Source: Bacteroidales bacterium (GTDB lineage Bacteria > Bacteroidota > Bacteroidia > Bacteroidales > F082). Taken from it: 64,000 nt of DNA. The stretch is taken from contig JAFXLL010000012.1 in the NCBI GenBank assembly GCA_017531225.1, positions 1-64,000 of the forward strand, in the 5' to 3' direction. The position numbers and the translations under genes are program-made. Of the stretch, positions 61,816 to 64,000 are shown in pieces; position 1 is the first letter of the stretch; every line of letters starts with the position of its first letter. The notes beneath the pieces were generated by a model. The model saw only the letters and a program-made list of their open reading frames with translations. It made no database searches and was not told the origin of the DNA.

Positions 61816-64000
61816 ATGAAAAGATTCAAAGATACTCTTATTAAAATCCTCTCCCTCGGCATTGGTCTCGCCATCGGCATGGTGCTGATTGCCAAGGTGT
61901 GCTTCGAATTGTCGTACGACAGTTTCTACAAGGATGTGGACCGCATCTATTGCATCCAACAGGAGACTACGAGAACCGATGGCGTGAGTGTATTTCCGCG
62001 TGTCAGCGGGGCTGTGGCTCCCGGCTTCAAGGCAGAGGTGCCAGGTGTAGAGGAAGCCACACGCATCGTGGACCAGACTGAAAGCAAATCCAACTATACG
62101 GATGAGCAAGGCCATATCGTTTTCGAAGGCGCGTGTATTATGGCCGACTCGTGCTTCTTCAAGGTGTTTTCCATCCCCATCATTGCCGGCGGCATCGAAA
62201 AGGCTTTGGTCTCAAAGGAACACATCGCCATCTCTCGTTCCTTCGCGGAGAACCTGGGCGGTATTGATGCATGCCTCGGAAAGATCGTCCATGTCGAAGG
62301 CGACGATGACGCCTACATAGTAGAAGCCGTGTTTGACGACCTGCCAAACAATGTCACGCTTGCATTCGATGTGGTCTATTCCATCAATTGGATGAGCAAA
62401 GGAAGCCTCGAAAAGTGGGTCGGCAACGAGCGTTACACCAGTTTTGTCAAACTGCAGAAAGGTGTTGACCCCCATTCGCTCGACGAGGCCATTCACAAGA
62501 TGCAAGCCACACATCAGGACTTGGAGAAGATGAAGACTGAACAAGGCAAGGAGTTGCGCTATTTCCTGGTGCCTTTCGACAAACTCCACACCTCCGACCC
62601 CGAGGTGCGCAACACCATCATCATCCTTTCCGTGGTGGCTTTCCTGCTACTTTTCATCAGCATGATGAACTACATCCTCGTGGTGCTTTCCTCGATGGTG
62701 AAACGCTCGAAGGAAATCGGCATACGCAAGTGCTATGGTGCGGGCGGTCACGAGATTTACGGGATGCTCTTCAAGGAAGCGGCAGTGCATATCGGGCTGG
62801 CCTTGGTGCTGGCCACCTTGCTCATTCTTGCGGGCAACAACCTTGCGCTCAACCTGTTGGGCACTTCGTTCACCACCACGCTCATCGGCCCAAGCATCCG
62901 TGTCATCGTGGCGGTCATCGCGTTGATTTTCGTGCTTTCGGTGATTGTGCCCGGGCTGCTCTATACGCGTGCCCCCGTTTGGCAGGCCATCCGCAACTTC
63001 ACCTTGAACATGCGCCGTTGGAAACTCTTCCTGTTGAGCCTGCAAGTGGCGGTGAATGTGTTTATCGTGGCGATGCTGCTCGTCGTAACGGGACAATACG
63101 AACACATGGCAAGCGAGGACACAGGCTACAACTACAAAGATTTGTATTACATTGACACATACGAAAATATGGAAGTGTTGAATCGTATCGTGGACAAACT
63201 GGCCACTATTCCCGAAGTTAAAGGCGTTGAAGGTTGCGCCATCTTGCCTTACTTGGGCGCAGAGGGCAATGTGGTGTTGAGCGAGGATGGAAAGACCACT
63301 TTGGTGTATCTTGCCGACGGCTATATGGTGACCGATGGTTATTTTGACATGCTCGAAATCCCCTTCATCGCCGGGACCCTTCCCTCCGACTCGTCGCAGG
63401 TGGCTATCAGCGAAAGCCTGATTGAGAAGATGATGGCCTACGAGGATTGGAGCGATGGCGCGGTAGGCAAGCAAATCGTCATTTCTGACCACAGTTACAT
63501 TCGTGACAAAGAAGGTAATTGGATAGGGATTGCTCCGTTTACCGTTTCAGGTGTTTACCGCAATGTCCGCATCGGAAGTGCCCTTGACCCGAACATGAAG
63601 CCGAGTTGCTATTTCCACGGTGACTTTTTAAGTCGGGGAAGATTCCACAATATGCGGTATGTGTTGGTGAAAGTGAATCGTGCCAACGGCAAGGTGATGC
63701 AGCAAATCCAGGATGTCGTGAACGAAGTGGCCAAAGGACAGGAAATGATGCCGGAAGTGAAACTGTATTCCGCCGAGGTGCGCGCCCAGTATGCCGACAA
63801 CCGCAAGATGCGCAACACCATCTTGGTCGGGGCCTTGTTTGCCCTGCTCATCTCTCTCATCGGCTTGATAGGCTATGTCAGCGACGAGGCCAACCGCCGC
63901 AGCAAGGAGATCGCCTTGCGCAAGGTGCACGGCGCGGTGTCGGGCGAAATCGTAAGGATGTTTGTCGGTGAGGTGTTGAAGTTGTCGCTCGTGGCGGCTG
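61816..64000 (+). CDS. Duplicated FtsX/MacB-type ABC permease (subtype 2), cut by window end
   Basis: The frame runs from ATG 61816 to the right edge without a stop, giving 728 residues. The N-terminus KRFKDTLIKILSLGIGLAIG is nearly identical to the permease at 22432, including the next VCFELSYDSFYKDVDRIY. The first coupling region is KRSKEIGIRKCYGAGGHEI and the second RRSKEIALRKVHGAVSGEI. About 60 residues are expected beyond the window. It follows the subtype 1 permease in the site F unit. Confidence 0.88.
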   Translation, partial: MKRFKDTLIKILSLGIGLAIGMVLIAKVCFELSYDSFYKDVDRIYCIQQETTRTDGVSVFPRVSGAVAPGFKAEVPGVEEATRIVDQTESKSNYTDEQGHIVFEGACIMADSCFFKVFSIPIIAGGIEKALVSKEHIAISRSFAENLGGIDACLGKIVHVEGDDDAYIVEAVFDDLPNNVTLAFDVVYSINWMSKGSLEKWVGNERYTSFVKLQKGVDPHSLDEAIHKMQATHQDLEKMKTEQGKELRYFLVPFDKLHTSDPEVRNTIIILSVVAFLLLFISMMNYILVVLSSMVKRSKEIGIRKCYGAGGHEIYGMLFKEAAVHIGLALVLATLLILAGNNLALNLLGTSFTTTLIGPSIRVIVAVIALIFVLSVIVPGLLYTRAPVWQAIRNFTLNMRRWKLFLLSLQVAVNVFIVAMLLVVTGQYEHMASEDTGYNYKDLYYIDTYENMEVLNRIVDKLATIPEVKGVEGCAILPYLGAEGNVVLSEDGKTTLVYLADGYMVTDGYFDMLEIPFIAGTLPSDSSQVAISESLIEKMMAYEDWSDGAVGKQIVISDHSYIRDKEGNWIGIAPFTVSGVYRNVRIGSALDPNMKPSCYFHGDFLSRGRFHNMRYVLVKVNRANGKVMQQIQDVVNEVAKGQEMMPEVKLYSAEVRAQYADNRKMRNTILVGALFALLISLIGLIGYVSDEANRRSKEIALRKVHGAVSGEIVRMFVGEVLKLSLVAA

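Overview
The window looks like a chromosomal segment of an anaerobic Bacteroidota, order Bacteroidales (inference). Evidence: start codons lack Shine-Dalgarno sequences and are preceded by the Bacteroidota -7 element TAnnTTTG; there are a TonB-dependent receptor followed by a DUF4249 lipoprotein, a GH97 (SusB-like) enzyme, a ferredoxin-dependent 2-oxoacid oxidoreductase, many secreted proteins with type IX secretion (T9SS) C-terminal sorting domains, and duplicated FtsX/MacB-type permeases of about 780 residues. No rRNA, tRNA, CRISPR array, transposase or prophage was found. The only stretch just over 300 bases without a gene is 59148-59452, which is filled by regulatory sites.

Layout. 0-6.1 kb: end of a Y-family DNA polymerase, a short DnaE-type polymerase, a TonB receptor and its DUF4249 lipoprotein, closed by a terminator. 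6.1-8.9 kb (minus): a four-gene 2-oxoacid:ferredoxin oxidoreductase operon. 9.0-11.4 kb: SstT transporter and a secreted esterase. 11.4-18.3 kb (minus): a tight operon headed by pyrG and followed by an M28 peptidase, a DUF362 protein, an HD hydrolase and a GH97 glucosidase. 18.3-31.2 kb: one MacB/LolD-type ATPase and four large permeases plus a DUF2807 protein, separated by two RelB-PIN toxin-antitoxin modules. 31.4-47.7 kb: accessory surface-protein region with two AAA ATPases, three membrane-anchored TPR proteins with C-terminal helix-turn-helix domains, five secreted T9SS cargo proteins and an ORF6N protein. 47.7-64 kb: three more permeases (the last cut by the window end), a sialidase, an NtrC-type response regulator with its histidine kinase, TolC and HlyD/MacA-like efflux partners, an M28 peptidase and a HicAB module.

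The main result is a sigma-54 regulon that can be read directly from the DNA. Six transcription units (starting at 18475, 22432, 25719, 47786, 53683 and 59453) each carry upstream two tandem palindromes of the form yTGTAAAG-N3-CTTTACAs, 21-22 bp centre to centre. Each pair is followed at a fixed 62-63 bp by a -24/-12 type promoter (TTGGCAy-N6-TGn). These units encode the ATPase, all seven permeases, the DUF2807 protein, TolC and the adaptor. The NtrC-type activator and a sensor-less kinase, encoded together at 51.3-53.5 kb, are the obvious candidates to bind these sites. The picture is a self-contained regulated tripartite MacAB-TolC-like export system with one ATPase and many alternative permeases; its substrate is unknown.

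A second candidate system lies at 31-47 kb. AAA ATPase genes with a palindromic leader sit directly before genes for membrane-anchored TPR/HTH regulators, which in turn precede T9SS cargo genes. Three cargo promoters share an unusual array of TKGATT repeats at conserved spacing.
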